A stretch of 64,000 nt of DNA from NCBI GenBank assembly GCA_964572045.1, contig CAZNEI010000009.1:6445-70444 (forward strand), in the 5' to 3' direction. The stretch is from CBDCKR01 sp964572045. Lineage in GTDB: Bacteria; Gemmatimonadota; Gemmatimonadetes; Longimicrobiales; Gaopeijiaceae. Under the pieces are notes generated by a model that saw only the letters and a list, made by a program, of their open reading frames with translations, was not told the DNA's origin and did not search any database. Of the stretch, positions 9,751-18,141 are shown one piece after another (the first letter of the stretch is position 1; the number at the start of each line of letters is the position of its first letter). The position numbers were made by a program, and so were the translations under genes.

Positions 9751-9900
9751 GAGCCGCGGGGGGAAGGGAGCGACCGAAGCAAGCCGGCACGAGCGGCCCT
9801 TCCGGTCCCGGAACACGCCTTTCGGCGATCGAACGGACGGTAGCCTATGGCGGGGCTTGTCCGACCTCGGCCGCCGCGCGACAGGGCCCCGGAGAGGGCG

Positions 9901-9928
9901 GGAGGCCGTTGCGGGCAGCCCGGCCTCC
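9901..9928 (-). terminator. GC-rich hairpin after the ornithine cyclodeaminase-like gene
   Basis: Perfect 8-bp arms GGAGGCCG (9901-9908) and CGGCCTCC (9921-9928) around a 12-nt loop, 5 nt beyond the minus-strand stop at 9933. A second small stem, TTCCGG-tc-CCGGAA, lies at 9800-9813 on the hydrolase side of the same convergent gap. No T-run. Confidence 0.55.
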
Positions 9929-9932
9929 TCCC

Positions 9933-10901
9933 TCAGATCTCCACTGTGGTCCCCAGTCCCCGCCGATCCGCCTCTGCGAGGACGCGACCGGCTGCGGCCA
10001 CGTCCTGTGCGGCGCTCCCCACCGACTTGAACAGGGTCACCTCCCCGGGGCTCTCCCTCCCCGGACGGTGTCCGCTCGCCACTTCTCCGAGCTCCGCGTG
10101 GATGCGATCCAAGGAGAATGCGCCCTCCCGGATCGCCTGAACCAGATCGCCGGCCTCCTCCATGACCGTGGATCGTGCATCCACCACCACCTTGGCCCTC
10201 GCGACGAGTCCGGCGTCCAGCTCTCGCATCGTCGGCGTGAAGGCGCCCACGGCTGTGACGTGCGTTCCGGGGTCCACCCGCTCCCCGGGAAACACCGGCT
10301 CGGAGCTGTCGGTGGCGGTCACGATCACGTGAGCGCCGGCCACGGCGTCGCCCGGATCGTCTGGAAGGACCACGTCCACACCCTCAAGCTCGGCGGCCAG
10401 AGCCTCCGATTCGGACCGAACAAGGGAGACGATGCGGACTTCGCGGACCGGTCGAACCGTGCGAACCGCCTCGATCTGGGTGCGAGCCTGCGGTCCCGCT
10501 CCGAACACCGCGAGGACGGAGGCTTCTTCGAGAGCGAGGATCTCGGCCGCGAGACCGCCCGCAGCCCCGGTTCGCAGGGCCGTGAGAGACGTGCCGTCCA
10601 TGAGCGCCACGGGCTCGCCGGTCTCGCTGTCGAGCACGAGGACCACCGCGGTAATGGCCGGTAATCCCAGCTCCCTGTTGCCCGGGAACACCGAGACAAC
10701 CTTGGCCGCGAGCCAGCCCTGTTCGGGGAGGTAGCCGGGCATGAACAGGCTTATCCCGTTCTCCGAGGGCACCGCCAGCCGATCGGGCACGACCGCCTCG
10801 CCCGACGAGAGTTCGCTAAAGGCGGTCCTCATGGCGTCGATCGCACGCCGCATGTCGAGGCAGGCCCTCACTTCGTCCGCCCTCAGGATTCGCAGTTGCA
10901 T
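9933..10901 (-). CDS. Ornithine cyclodeaminase / mu-crystallin family protein
   Basis: A 322-aa NAD(P)-binding enzyme of the OCD/mu-crystallin family, close to the usual 310-350 aa. Visible features: the N-terminal substrate region, the hallmark LMDGTSLTALRTGAAGGLAA block, and a Rossmann motif VFGAGPQARTQIEA at about residues 127-140. A late FKSVGSAAQDVAAA block matches the family C-terminus. Members include ornithine cyclodeaminase, alanine dehydrogenase, ketimine and iminosuccinate reductases, so the substrate is open. The start is ATG 10901 (MQLRILRADEV). It lies back-to-back with a DAO-type flavoenzyme whose start is 96 bp away. A shared promoter and a joint role in amino/imino acid oxidation (flavoenzyme makes an imine, this enzyme reduces one, or both act on a cyclic amino acid) is a reasonable inference. 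Confidence 0.92.
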   Translation of the reverse strand: MQLRILRADEVRACLDMRRAIDAMRTAFSELSSGEAVVPDRLAVPSENGISLFMPGYLPEQGWLAAKVVSVFPGNRELGLPAITAVVLVLDSETGEPVALMDGTSLTALRTGAAGGLAAEILALEEASVLAVFGAGPQARTQIEAVRTVRPVREVRIVSLVRSESEALAAELEGVDVVLPDDPGDAVAGAHVIVTATDSSEPVFPGERVDPGTHVTAVGAFTPTMRELDAGLVARAKVVVDARSTVMEEAGDLVQAIREGAFSLDRIHAELGEVASGHRPGRESPGEVTLFKSVGSAAQDVAAAGRVLAEADRRGLGTTVEI

Positions 10902-10996
10902 GACCCATGTCCCTGAACAAGTTTTTCGAAAGTTCGTTCGTTTGGGGGGATTCAGCCAGGACCTCGAAGGGGAGCCTTCGGCCGGAAAGGAGCCGC

Positions 10997-12178
10997 GTGC
11001 CACCGGAACCCGGATCGGTACTCGTCGTTGGTGGGGGGATCTTCGGGGCTACGGCAGCCCTGGAGCTGCAGACCAGAGGCTACGCCGTGAAGCTGCTCGA
11101 CCCAGGCCCCCTTCCCCATCCCGACGCCAGCTCCACAGACATCAGCAAGGTCGTCCGTGCCGACTACGGTCCGGATGTATTCTATGCGCGACTGGTTCGG
11201 GAGTGCATCCGACGATGGCATCGGTGGAATGCCGAGGCGGGGCAGGCGCTGTACCACGAGACCGGGTATCTCATCCTGGCCCGTGAGGAGATGAAGCCCG
11301 GCGGCTTCGAGCACGACAGCTGGACGGTGCTCGGCAAGATGGGCCATCCCCTCGAGAGGCTGGCTCCGGGAGATCTGGCGTGCCGTTTCCCGAGTTGGAG
11401 CGAGGACCACTACCCAGACGGGTACTTCAACCCTCGAGCCGGATGGGCGGAGAGCGCGAGCACCGTCTCGTGGCTCCTCGAGAAGGCGCGCAGTGCGGGC
11501 GCTGCGATCGTCGAGGGTCAGTCGATGGCGAGGCTCCTCGAATGCGGCTCACGCGTATCGGGCGTGGTGAGCACGACGGGTGTGGAGCACTCCGCCGGCG
11601 TGGTCGTGGTCGCGGCGGGTGCCTGGACCCCGATCGTGCTCCCCTGGCTGGGCGACGCGCTCCGGTGCGTCGGCCAGCCCGTCTACCACTTCGCCCCCCC
11701 CGATCCACGGCCCTACCGCCCCCGGCGCTTTCCTCCTTGGAGCGCGGACATCGCCAACACGGGTTGGTACGGCTTTCCCGTGAAGCCCGACGGGACGCTG
11801 AAGATCGCGAACCACGGCAACGGGTTCCCCATCGATCCCAGGAGCGAGAAGGTCGTCCCTGTCGGCAACGACGAGAAGTTTCGCGGGTTCCTGCGCGAGC
11901 GGATCGGGCTCCTCGACGCGCCGATCCTGAGGAGGCGCCTCTGTCTCTACTGCGACTCTCGGGACGGCAACTTCTGGATCGACCGCGATCCGGACCGTGA
12001 AGGGCTCGTCGTGGCGGCGGGCGGAAGCGGGCACGGCTTCAAGTTCGCACCGGTCCTGGGCGAGATCATCGCGGACGTCGTCGAGGGCAAGGAGAATCCC
12101 TGGTCCCATCGCTTCCGTTGGAGGACCTCGGGAGAGACCGGGACTGAGGCTGCCCGCCATATCAGCGCCGACCCCTGA
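10997..12178 (+). CDS. FAD-dependent amino acid/amine oxidoreductase (DAO family)
   Basis: A 393-aa DAO-superfamily flavoprotein resembling monomeric sarcosine oxidase / N-methyltryptophan oxidase. The FAD dinucleotide-binding motif VLVVGGGIFGATAALEL is at the extreme N-terminus, with the acidic strand end at LLDPGP. A C-terminal GGSGHGFKFAPVLGEIIAD block is the diagnostic second FAD-contacting region of sarcosine oxidase-like enzymes. I choose GTG 10997 because an AGGAG-type site (10987-10992) precedes it by a few bases and because the FAD motif then sits where the family puts it. An upstream ATG at 10907 would add a 30-residue tail of unlike composition. No signal peptide. Expected reaction: oxidation of a secondary amine or amino acid by O2 or another acceptor, giving an imine. 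Substrate unknown. Confidence 0.9.
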   Translation: MPPEPGSVLVVGGGIFGATAALELQTRGYAVKLLDPGPLPHPDASSTDISKVVRADYGPDVFYARLVRECIRRWHRWNAEAGQALYHETGYLILAREEMKPGGFEHDSWTVLGKMGHPLERLAPGDLACRFPSWSEDHYPDGYFNPRAGWAESASTVSWLLEKARSAGAAIVEGQSMARLLECGSRVSGVVSTTGVEHSAGVVVVAAGAWTPIVLPWLGDALRCVGQPVYHFAPPDPRPYRPRRFPPWSADIANTGWYGFPVKPDGTLKIANHGNGFPIDPRSEKVVPVGNDEKFRGFLRERIGLLDAPILRRRLCLYCDSRDGNFWIDRDPDREGLVVAAGGSGHGFKFAPVLGEIIADVVEGKENPWSHRFRWRTSGETGTEAARHISADP

Positions 12179-12286
12179 CGGCCAGCCCCGAACCCCCGGG
12201 CGTCGACCGACGGGCCCTTCGTCGCCCACGATCCGGGAGGTCGGCGTCAGGGGAGAGCCCCCGATGCTGAGCGAGGCCGCCCCGCC

Positions 12287-15200
12287 TCAACCCCCCGAGC
12301 CCAAGTAGGCGCGCACGGCGAGCGGAATCCGGCGGCGAATCAGCGCCTGCTCCACGCTGGGAGGCGGGCGATCCGGGCCTGATTCGAACGCGACCGCCTC
12401 ACCCTTGACGAGTGCCGCGATCGGCACGCCGTCCTTGTACAGGACGCGGTTCCGGGCGAGAGCCGGCACGCGCTGGCCCGGGGTGATGATGCCCGTCAGG
12501 TTGAGCGGATCGGCAGCGCTGATCCCGATCAGTTCACCGGAGGGCTTCTGACGGCGAACGCTGCGAAGTTTGCCCACCGCCTCGGGCAGCGCGAACTGCT
12601 CTCCGGCGAAGCCTGACACGAAGCGGCCGCCCCGGATCTCGCTGCGCGCCTCTAGACGTCGGTAGGTCCGCAAGAGCTCCCGCCAGGGCACAGCCAGGGC
12701 CTCCCGCTCCAGGACGCGACGGAAGACGACGCCGTAGCGTCGCAGGAGCGCTCGCGCATGCGTTTCGAGGGCGATCCCTCGTCCATCGACGGCCGCGTGA
12801 TCCTCGAGCGCCGATCCGGCCCCCGGAGCTCCGTGCGCCGCCGAATCCAAGCTCCCTGTCCGATGCCTGCTCGCCCCCGAGCGCCCCGGATCGAGCAGCC
12901 ACCAACGACCGGCCCTCTCGACGCCAAAGGGGGAGGTCGCACGACGTCGAAGCCTTCCGTCGCGCACCGGCCGGCGGCTGGATGGGGTCAGGAGCGCCCT
13001 CAGACCGATGAACGCGTCGGACGTCGTGATGCCCAATGCCGTGAGCTCGCCGAGCGCCTCTTCAACCCGGCTCGGGAGCAGCCCGGTCGCCCGAGTCAGG
13101 TCGTCGAAGAAGGAGGGGCCACGCTCGGCGAGCGCGACGAACACGCTCACGGCGTGCTGGGACAGATCATGGTCCGGAGCCGGGCCCGCGAGAGTGCGCC
13201 AAGCCCGCCCATTCTCTCTCAGGAAGAGCGCGACTGGACTCGAACGCAGGGGGCCCTGGCTCCACCGTCCGGGTTGGTTCCCGCCGGGCGAGGAGAGCCT
13301 GCCCCAACCGATCCGGCCCGTCAGGCACAACATATCAAGGTCAGCCGCGTCGTACTGCTCGCAACGGGCCGGCAAGACATCCCCTTCCCACGCCGCCGCG
13401 GGCAGCTCGAAGCCGTCGAGGAGCCGCACGATCTCAGCGAGGCCTTCGGTGCCGCTCACGCGGGATTCCGGTGCGGCGCGCCCCCACGCGAAGAGAAAGC
13501 GCATGTAGTCAGCTGCGCTCACGGGCTCGATCTCGGCGCGAAGGCGGTTCAGCGTATAGCGGTGGATCCGCGCCAGGAGGCGGCGATCGCACCACTCCCT
13601 CGCCGTAGCGTCCTCGGGTCCGCGTACGCCGGTGAAGGCCCCACGCAGGATTGTGCCTTCGCTCTCCAGTCCCAGGAGTCCGCGCTCCACCTGAGGGGCT
13701 CCGGTGCCCAGGGAGCGGGCGAGGTCGTCGGCGGTGACAGGCCCGAGGGTCTCGCACCGGGCGCGCAGGAGGCTGCGCAGAGCCTCGTCCGGCTCGGGGT
13801 CGGGCACGTCGAATCCGTCGGGGGGAGCCGGATCGACCTCGAGCCCCCGAAGGCAGGCCAAGAACTCGGGCACCCGCTCTACCGCCACCCAGAGCGCAGA
13901 ACCGCCGCCGGTGTCGCCCCCGGGCCGTCCCGCCTCGGCGCCGTCTTCGGCCGACCTCCAGACGCGCACGGCCCGCCGGTCCGCCATCAGCCTCTCGAAC
14001 CAGGTCCGCCAATCCGTCCCGCCCGCCTCCGCTTCCTCTGCCGTCAGGAATCCCGACGTTAGGAGCGCGTCGTGGAGCTCGTCGGCGTCTCGAGCGTCGG
14101 GGCGGGCTTCGTCTCGCACGCGCTCGATCGCGGCGGGGTCGAGTGCGCCGAGCTCGGCCACGGAGGTCGGCTCCAGCGCCCGACGCGTTCGAACGGCCTG
14201 AGTCCGACGCTCCTCCAGGGGCGCGGGATCGAGGAAGGCATACGGTTTGGCGTTGAGGATCTCGTGGGCCAGGGGAGATGGCTCGGGCGTATCGCGAGCG
14301 ACGAGCCCCAACGCACCGGCGTGGATTCGGCTCAACAGAGCGACGAGGGCCTCTAGGTCGCACCACTCGTGGAGGCAGTCTCGGACGGATTGCCGCACGA
14401 GCGGGTGATCGGGGATCTCGCGGTCCCCCTCCACGTTTTCGAGGCAGGCAGCCGCCTCGGGGAATACCGCGGCCAGTAAGTCCTCGGCCTGCATCCGCTG
14501 GATCTGGGGTGGGACGTGACGGCCGCCCTGCCGGCGGAGCACGGCGAGCGAGAGGGTCGCGTTCCACCTCCAGCGGGTCTGGAAGACCGGCGCGTCGAGG
14601 AGCGCCTGCGTCAGCACGTCCTCGACGGAAGCGGGGTTGAGGTAGCGGAACACGTCGTCGAGCGGGAAGGAGTGCTGCGGTCCCAGGGACAGCAAGACGC
14701 AATCGTCGGTGGCCGCCGCTTGCAGCTCGAAGTTGAAGCTGCGGCAGAAGCGCTTCCGCAACGCAAGCCCCCACGCGCGGTTCACGCGGCTCCCGAATGG
14801 CGCATGCAGCACGAGCTGCATGCCGCCCGCTTCGTCGAAGAAGCGCTCGAGCACAAGCGTCTCCTGGGTCGGGACGACGCCGAGAAGATGCCGTGTCTCG
14901 GCGATGTACTCCACGAGCTGGCGTGCCGCGGCTTCCGACACCCCGCCGCATTCGCTCAGCCACCGCTCGGCGGCCTCGCGGTCCTCGAGCCTGTCTTCCA
15001 GGTCGCGGCGGAGCCGGGATACCGCCGCTGACAGCTCAGGGCTGCGCGCTGGCGCCTCACCTAACCAGAACGGGATATTCGGCGGCTCTCCGGCGGCGTC
15101 CGCCACGCGTACGGTACCGCGCTCGATCCGCACGATCCGCCACGAGGCGTTGCCGAGCTGAAAGATATCCCCGGCCATGCTCTCGATCGCGAAGTCCTCG

Positions 15201-16762
15201 TTGAGCGATCCGAGGTAGGTCTCCGAAGGCTCCAGGAGGACGCGGTAGTCCGCGTTGTCGGGGATCGCGCCTCCGGACGTAATCGCCGAGATGCGCGCCG
15301 CGCGCCGCCCCCGGAGCCGACGATGGACGGCGTCACGATGAAGGTAGGCGCCGCGGCGTCCGCGCTGCGTGGCGTATCCGTGTGCGACCATCCTGACGAC
15401 GTGGTCGAACGCCTCGCGCGCCAAGTCTCGGTAGGGGTGTGCGCGTCGGACGAGTGCGAACAGAAGGTCTTCAGCCCACTCCTCGCAGGCCACCTCGGCC
15501 ACGACCTGTTGCGCGAGCACGTCGAGAGGTGCCTCGATCGGCCCGATGCGGTCGAGCTCGCCCGCCCGCACGGCTCTCAGAACCGCAACCGACTCGACGA
15601 GCTCGTCGCGCGTCAGGGGAAAGACGCGGCCCTTCGGAGTTCCGTCTACCGTGTGTCCCGAGCGTCCCACCCGCTGCAGGAGCGTGGCGATGCGACGCAC
15701 GGAGCCGATCTGGCAGACGAGGTCGACCGCGCCGATATCGATCCCCAACTCGAGCGACGCCGTAGCGACGAGCGCGCGGAGCCTTCCGTCCTTGAGACGA
15801 CGCTCGGCGTCGAGGCGCGTTTCCTTCGAAAGGCTTCCATGATGAGCCGTCACCGCCTCCGCGCCGAGGCGCTCCTCGAGATCCCGGGCGACCCGCTCCG
15901 CCAGTCGCCTCGTGTTGACGAATACGAGCGTCGTGCGGTGCTGCTCCACGAGCGTGGTGAGTCGGTCATAGACCTCCCCCCAGACCTCATGCGACATCAC
16001 CGCCTCAAGCGGAGAGCCGGGCAGTTCGATCGCCAGGTCGAGAGCCCTGAGGTGACCCTCGTCGACGATCGCGCAGTCGGGCGTTCCCCCACTGTCGACC
16101 CTGCCCGAACCGACAAGGAAGCGCGCCACGTCCCGGATCGGTCTCTGGGTGGCCGAGAGACCGATCCGGAGCAGCTCGCCCCCGGTCACGTGCTCAAGGC
16201 GCTCGAGGCTGAGCGCGAGGTGCGCACCACGCCGCGACTCGAGCACCGCGTGAATCTCGTCGACGATGACCGTGCGCACTGTGGCTAGGACTTCGCGGCT
16301 CCGCCGCGCCGTCAACAGCAGGTAGAGCGACTCGGGTGTCGTGACGAGGATGTGGGGCGGCCGGCGGAGCATCGCCTGCCGCTCCGAGGATGAGGTGTCT
16401 CCGGTGCGGATGGCTGCGGTGATCTTGACCGCAGACGATCCGAGGGCCGCAGCCTTCCGGCGAATCTCCCGTCTCGGTTCGGCAAGGTTGCGGTGTATAT
16501 CCGCGGAGAGCGCCTTGAGGGGCGAGACGTAGAGCACACGGGTCTGGTCCGGGAGGCCGCCCCGCTCCTCACCCTCGCGGTACAGCTCGTCGACCGCGTT
16601 CAGAAACGCCGCAAGCGTCTTGCCCGACCCCGTCGGCGCGGCGATAAGCGTATTTTGGCCCGAGCGGATCGCCGCCCAGCCGCGTCGTTGCGCCGGCGTG
16701 GGCGCTTCGAAGCGGTCAGAGAACCAGCCGGCGACCGCCGGGTGGAAGCCCGGAATAGACAT
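12287..16762 (-). CDS. lhr: Lhr-family ATP-dependent helicase
   Basis: A ~1491-aa large superfamily-2 helicase of the Lhr type, near the family length of about 1500 aa. Helicase motifs in order: Q-motif region TPAQRRGWAAI; Walker A APTGSGKTLAAF (~44-55); DEIH box VIVDEIHAV; motif III SATQ; motif IV-V region LVFVNTRRLAERVA and ATASLELGIDIG; motif VI LLQRVGRSGH. The remaining ~1000 residues contain the Lhr core winged-helix and beta-barrel domains and a long C-terminal extension ending with LRSVRRQKPSGELIGISAADPLNLTG, typical of bacterial full-length Lhr. The enzyme is a 3'-5' DNA translocase with RNA:DNA unwinding activity, implicated in DNA repair. Start: ATG 16762, with an adjacent GTG at 16765 as alternative. 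It stands alone, convergent with the DAO gene, so it is probably monocistronic. Confidence 0.96.
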   Translation of the reverse strand: MSIPGFHPAVAGWFSDRFEAPTPAQRRGWAAIRSGQNTLIAAPTGSGKTLAAFLNAVDELYREGEERGGLPDQTRVLYVSPLKALSADIHRNLAEPRREIRRKAAALGSSAVKITAAIRTGDTSSSERQAMLRRPPHILVTTPESLYLLLTARRSREVLATVRTVIVDEIHAVLESRRGAHLALSLERLEHVTGGELLRIGLSATQRPIRDVARFLVGSGRVDSGGTPDCAIVDEGHLRALDLAIELPGSPLEAVMSHEVWGEVYDRLTTLVEQHRTTLVFVNTRRLAERVARDLEERLGAEAVTAHHGSLSKETRLDAERRLKDGRLRALVATASLELGIDIGAVDLVCQIGSVRRIATLLQRVGRSGHTVDGTPKGRVFPLTRDELVESVAVLRAVRAGELDRIGPIEAPLDVLAQQVVAEVACEEWAEDLLFALVRRAHPYRDLAREAFDHVVRMVAHGYATQRGRRGAYLHRDAVHRRLRGRRAARISAITSGGAIPDNADYRVLLEPSETYLGSLNEDFAIESMAGDIFQLGNASWRIVRIERGTVRVADAAGEPPNIPFWLGEAPARSPELSAAVSRLRRDLEDRLEDREAAERWLSECGGVSEAAARQLVEYIAETRHLLGVVPTQETLVLERFFDEAGGMQLVLHAPFGSRVNRAWGLALRKRFCRSFNFELQAAATDDCVLLSLGPQHSFPLDDVFRYLNPASVEDVLTQALLDAPVFQTRWRWNATLSLAVLRRQGGRHVPPQIQRMQAEDLLAAVFPEAAACLENVEGDREIPDHPLVRQSVRDCLHEWCDLEALVALLSRIHAGALGLVARDTPEPSPLAHEILNAKPYAFLDPAPLEERRTQAVRTRRALEPTSVAELGALDPAAIERVRDEARPDARDADELHDALLTSGFLTAEEAEAGGTDWRTWFERLMADRRAVRVWRSAEDGAEAGRPGGDTGGGSALWVAVERVPEFLACLRGLEVDPAPPDGFDVPDPEPDEALRSLLRARCETLGPVTADDLARSLGTGAPQVERGLLGLESEGTILRGAFTGVRGPEDATAREWCDRRLLARIHRYTLNRLRAEIEPVSAADYMRFLFAWGRAAPESRVSGTEGLAEIVRLLDGFELPAAAWEGDVLPARCEQYDAADLDMLCLTGRIGWGRLSSPGGNQPGRWSQGPLRSSPVALFLRENGRAWRTLAGPAPDHDLSQHAVSVFVALAERGPSFFDDLTRATGLLPSRVEEALGELTALGITTSDAFIGLRALLTPSSRRPVRDGRLRRRATSPFGVERAGRWWLLDPGRSGASRHRTGSLDSAAHGAPGAGSALEDHAAVDGRGIALETHARALLRRYGVVFRRVLEREALAVPWRELLRTYRRLEARSEIRGGRFVSGFAGEQFALPEAVGKLRSVRRQKPSGELIGISAADPLNLTGIITPGQRVPALARNRVLYKDGVPIAALVKGEAVAFESGPDRPPPSVEQALIRRRIPLAVRAYLGSGG

Positions 16763-16892
16763 CACGGATGATTGTCCCTCGCCCAGGGCGCGAGGCTACG
16801 CCTTCCATCGGGGAATCTGTAGGATCACCCGGCTACTAGGGCTCCCATCCGCGACGTCTCGGTCGAGGCGAAGTCCCGCTCGAGTCTTGCGA

Positions 16893-16911
16893 GCCGGCCT
16901 CCACGGCCGGC
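16893..16911 (-). terminator. Hairpin terminator after the NTF2-like gene
   Basis: Perfect 7-bp arms GCCGGCC and GGCCGGC around TCCAC, 11 nt past the minus-strand stop at 16923. Strong GC stem without a clear T-run. Confidence 0.55.
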
Positions 16912-16922
16912 CCGCGACGAGT

Positions 16923-17564
16923 TCAGTCGCCCTGCGGGTTTGCCGCGCTGAAGTGGAGGTGCACGACCTTCCACTCGTCGTCGCGCATCATCAGCGTCGT
17001 CGACATCTGGTAATTCGCCGTTCGGATCGAACCGTCCTCTTCCCGGTAATCGGCGGTCAGGAGGTAGGAGACCACCGCCGCTTCCCCCGAAGGCAGCGCG
17101 TGCACCTGAACGTCCGAGATCTCCGTCCCGGCCACCCCACCGGTCGCCGCAACGAACTCGGTCCAGGAATCGTTGTACGCGTCCCAGCTTCCGCGACCCC
17201 CGGGGCCCCACCAGGTCAGATCCATGGCATAATGCGCCATATAGGCTGCGACATCGTTCGCAAGGTAGGCGTCCGTGAGCGACTGGACGAAGTCTCGAGC
17301 CCCCTGCTCCACCGGGCTCCCTGACTCCTCCATCATCTCGTCGCCCGACTCCTCCATCATCTCGTCGCCCGACTCCGCAGCCTCCTGCATCATCTCGTCG
17401 CCCGACTCCGGAGCCTCCTCCATCATCATCTCGTCGCCCGACTCCGGAGCTTCCTCCATCATGTCGCCCGACTCCGGAGCGTCCGCCACGCAGGCCGCCC
17501 CGAGAACGGCCGCTAGGATTGCGAAAGAACGTAGGTCTCTGCGATTCCTCCGTGAGCTGCGCAT
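16923..17564 (-). CDS. SnoaL/NTF2-like lipoprotein with acidic Met-rich repeat
   Basis: A 213-aa exported protein. A twin-positive N-terminus and short hydrophobic stretch end at GAAC (Cys25), a plausible but not ideal lipobox. Residues ~28-72 are a tandem repeat of units like EESGDEMM / APESGDEMM, encoded by a DNA repeat at 17322-17480. The C-terminal ~135 residues have the look of an NTF2-like/SnoaL ketosteroid-isomerase fold: VQSLTDAYLANDVAAYMAHYA, then a conserved-type WW pair, then the strand run WKVVHLHFSAANP. NTF2-like domains of this kind are often of unknown function. Start ATG 17564 is fixed by a near-perfect AGGAGGT site 5 nt upstream. The repeat is acidic and unusually rich in methionine, so metal binding or oxidant quenching at the cell surface is possible (inference). 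Confidence 0.85.
   Translation of the reverse strand: MRSSRRNRRDLRSFAILAAVLGAACVADAPESGDMMEEAPESGDEMMMEEAPESGDEMMQEAAESGDEMMEESGDEMMEESGSPVEQGARDFVQSLTDAYLANDVAAYMAHYAMDLTWWGPGGRGSWDAYNDSWTEFVAATGGVAGTEISDVQVHALPSGEAAVVSYLLTADYREEDGSIRTANYQMSTTLMMRDDEWKVVHLHFSAANPQGD
17322..17480 (-). repeat. In-frame tandem repeat inside the NTF2-like lipoprotein gene
   Basis: The 12-mer tcgcccgactcc recurs at 17341, 17365, 17398, 17434 and 17464 (plus strand), separated by 24, 33, 36 and 30 bp. All spacings are multiples of three, so copy-number change would keep the frame. It encodes Glu/Ser/Gly/Asp/Met units. Confidence 0.9.
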
Positions 17565-17633
17565 CGCCACCTCCTGTCTTCTACCGCTACGATTCAACCG
17601 CCCCGGGTCTCGGAGCGACTCCCCATCCTCTGG

Positions 17634-18050
17634 TCAGAACTTCTTGTGCGCCTTCCCTAGGTCGACAAGCGGGTGGTGCGGCGACATCTGAAACTTCAGC
17701 AACAGCTCGCGGGCGACCATGTCCCGCTCCTGTTGCGTGTCGGGAAGCTCCATGTCTTCCGGCACCGCGACCCAGCCGTTGATGTTGCGGTCGAACACGG
17801 CCGCGCGACCCTCCTCGTACCCCATATGCACATCTTCCAACCAGTTAAGGTCGCTCCAGCCCATGAGGTCGATGTACTTCTTCAGCAGGGGAGTCAGCAG
17901 AGAGTAGTCGGGCACCAGGTTGACGTCGTACCGGTAGCCGATGTGCTGGCCGATCTCGACCTCGCGCTCCGTCTCCAGCCCGCTCGACGTGAGGTAATAG
18001 TCGACATCCGTCTCTTGGGACTCGTCCGTCCTGCGCGCCTCGTCACTCAC
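17634..18050 (-). CDS. Unrecognised 138-aa protein at the end of the mgs-like operon
   Basis: I do not recognise this family. The N-terminus is hydrophilic and acidic (SDEARRTDESQETDVDYY). The centre is globular-looking, with IGYRYDVNLVPDYSLLTPLLKKYID, a Trp-rich block MGWSDLNWLEDVHMGYEEG and DRNINGWVAVPEDMELP. The C-terminus is His/Lys-rich (SPHHPLVDLGKAHKKF). No signal peptide or membrane span. GTG 18050 is preferred because a GGAG-type site precedes it and upstream codons are Pro/Asp-rich filler; a TTG at 18140 would put its start next to the MgsC stop. It lies 91 bp downstream of the FMN subunit gene on the same strand and looks like the last gene of that operon. A small accessory subunit or an unrelated enzyme are both possible. 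Confidence 0.75.
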   Translation of the reverse strand: MSDEARRTDESQETDVDYYLTSSGLETEREVEIGQHIGYRYDVNLVPDYSLLTPLLKKYIDLMGWSDLNWLEDVHMGYEEGRAAVFDRNINGWVAVPEDMELPDTQQERDMVARELLLKFQMSPHHPLVDLGKAHKKF

Positions 18051-18141
18051 GTTCTCTCCGCCCTCCCGAATCAGGATGTTCACTCCCAGTGACGCGGGCA
18101 AGGAAGCTGGGTCGGGCCTGTCCCTGTCCGCGCTCGGCAAT

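Noticed and set aside
17322..17480. Repeat array as a CRISPR
   Set aside because: Units are in frame with a protein, spacers are not unique, and there are no cas genes.
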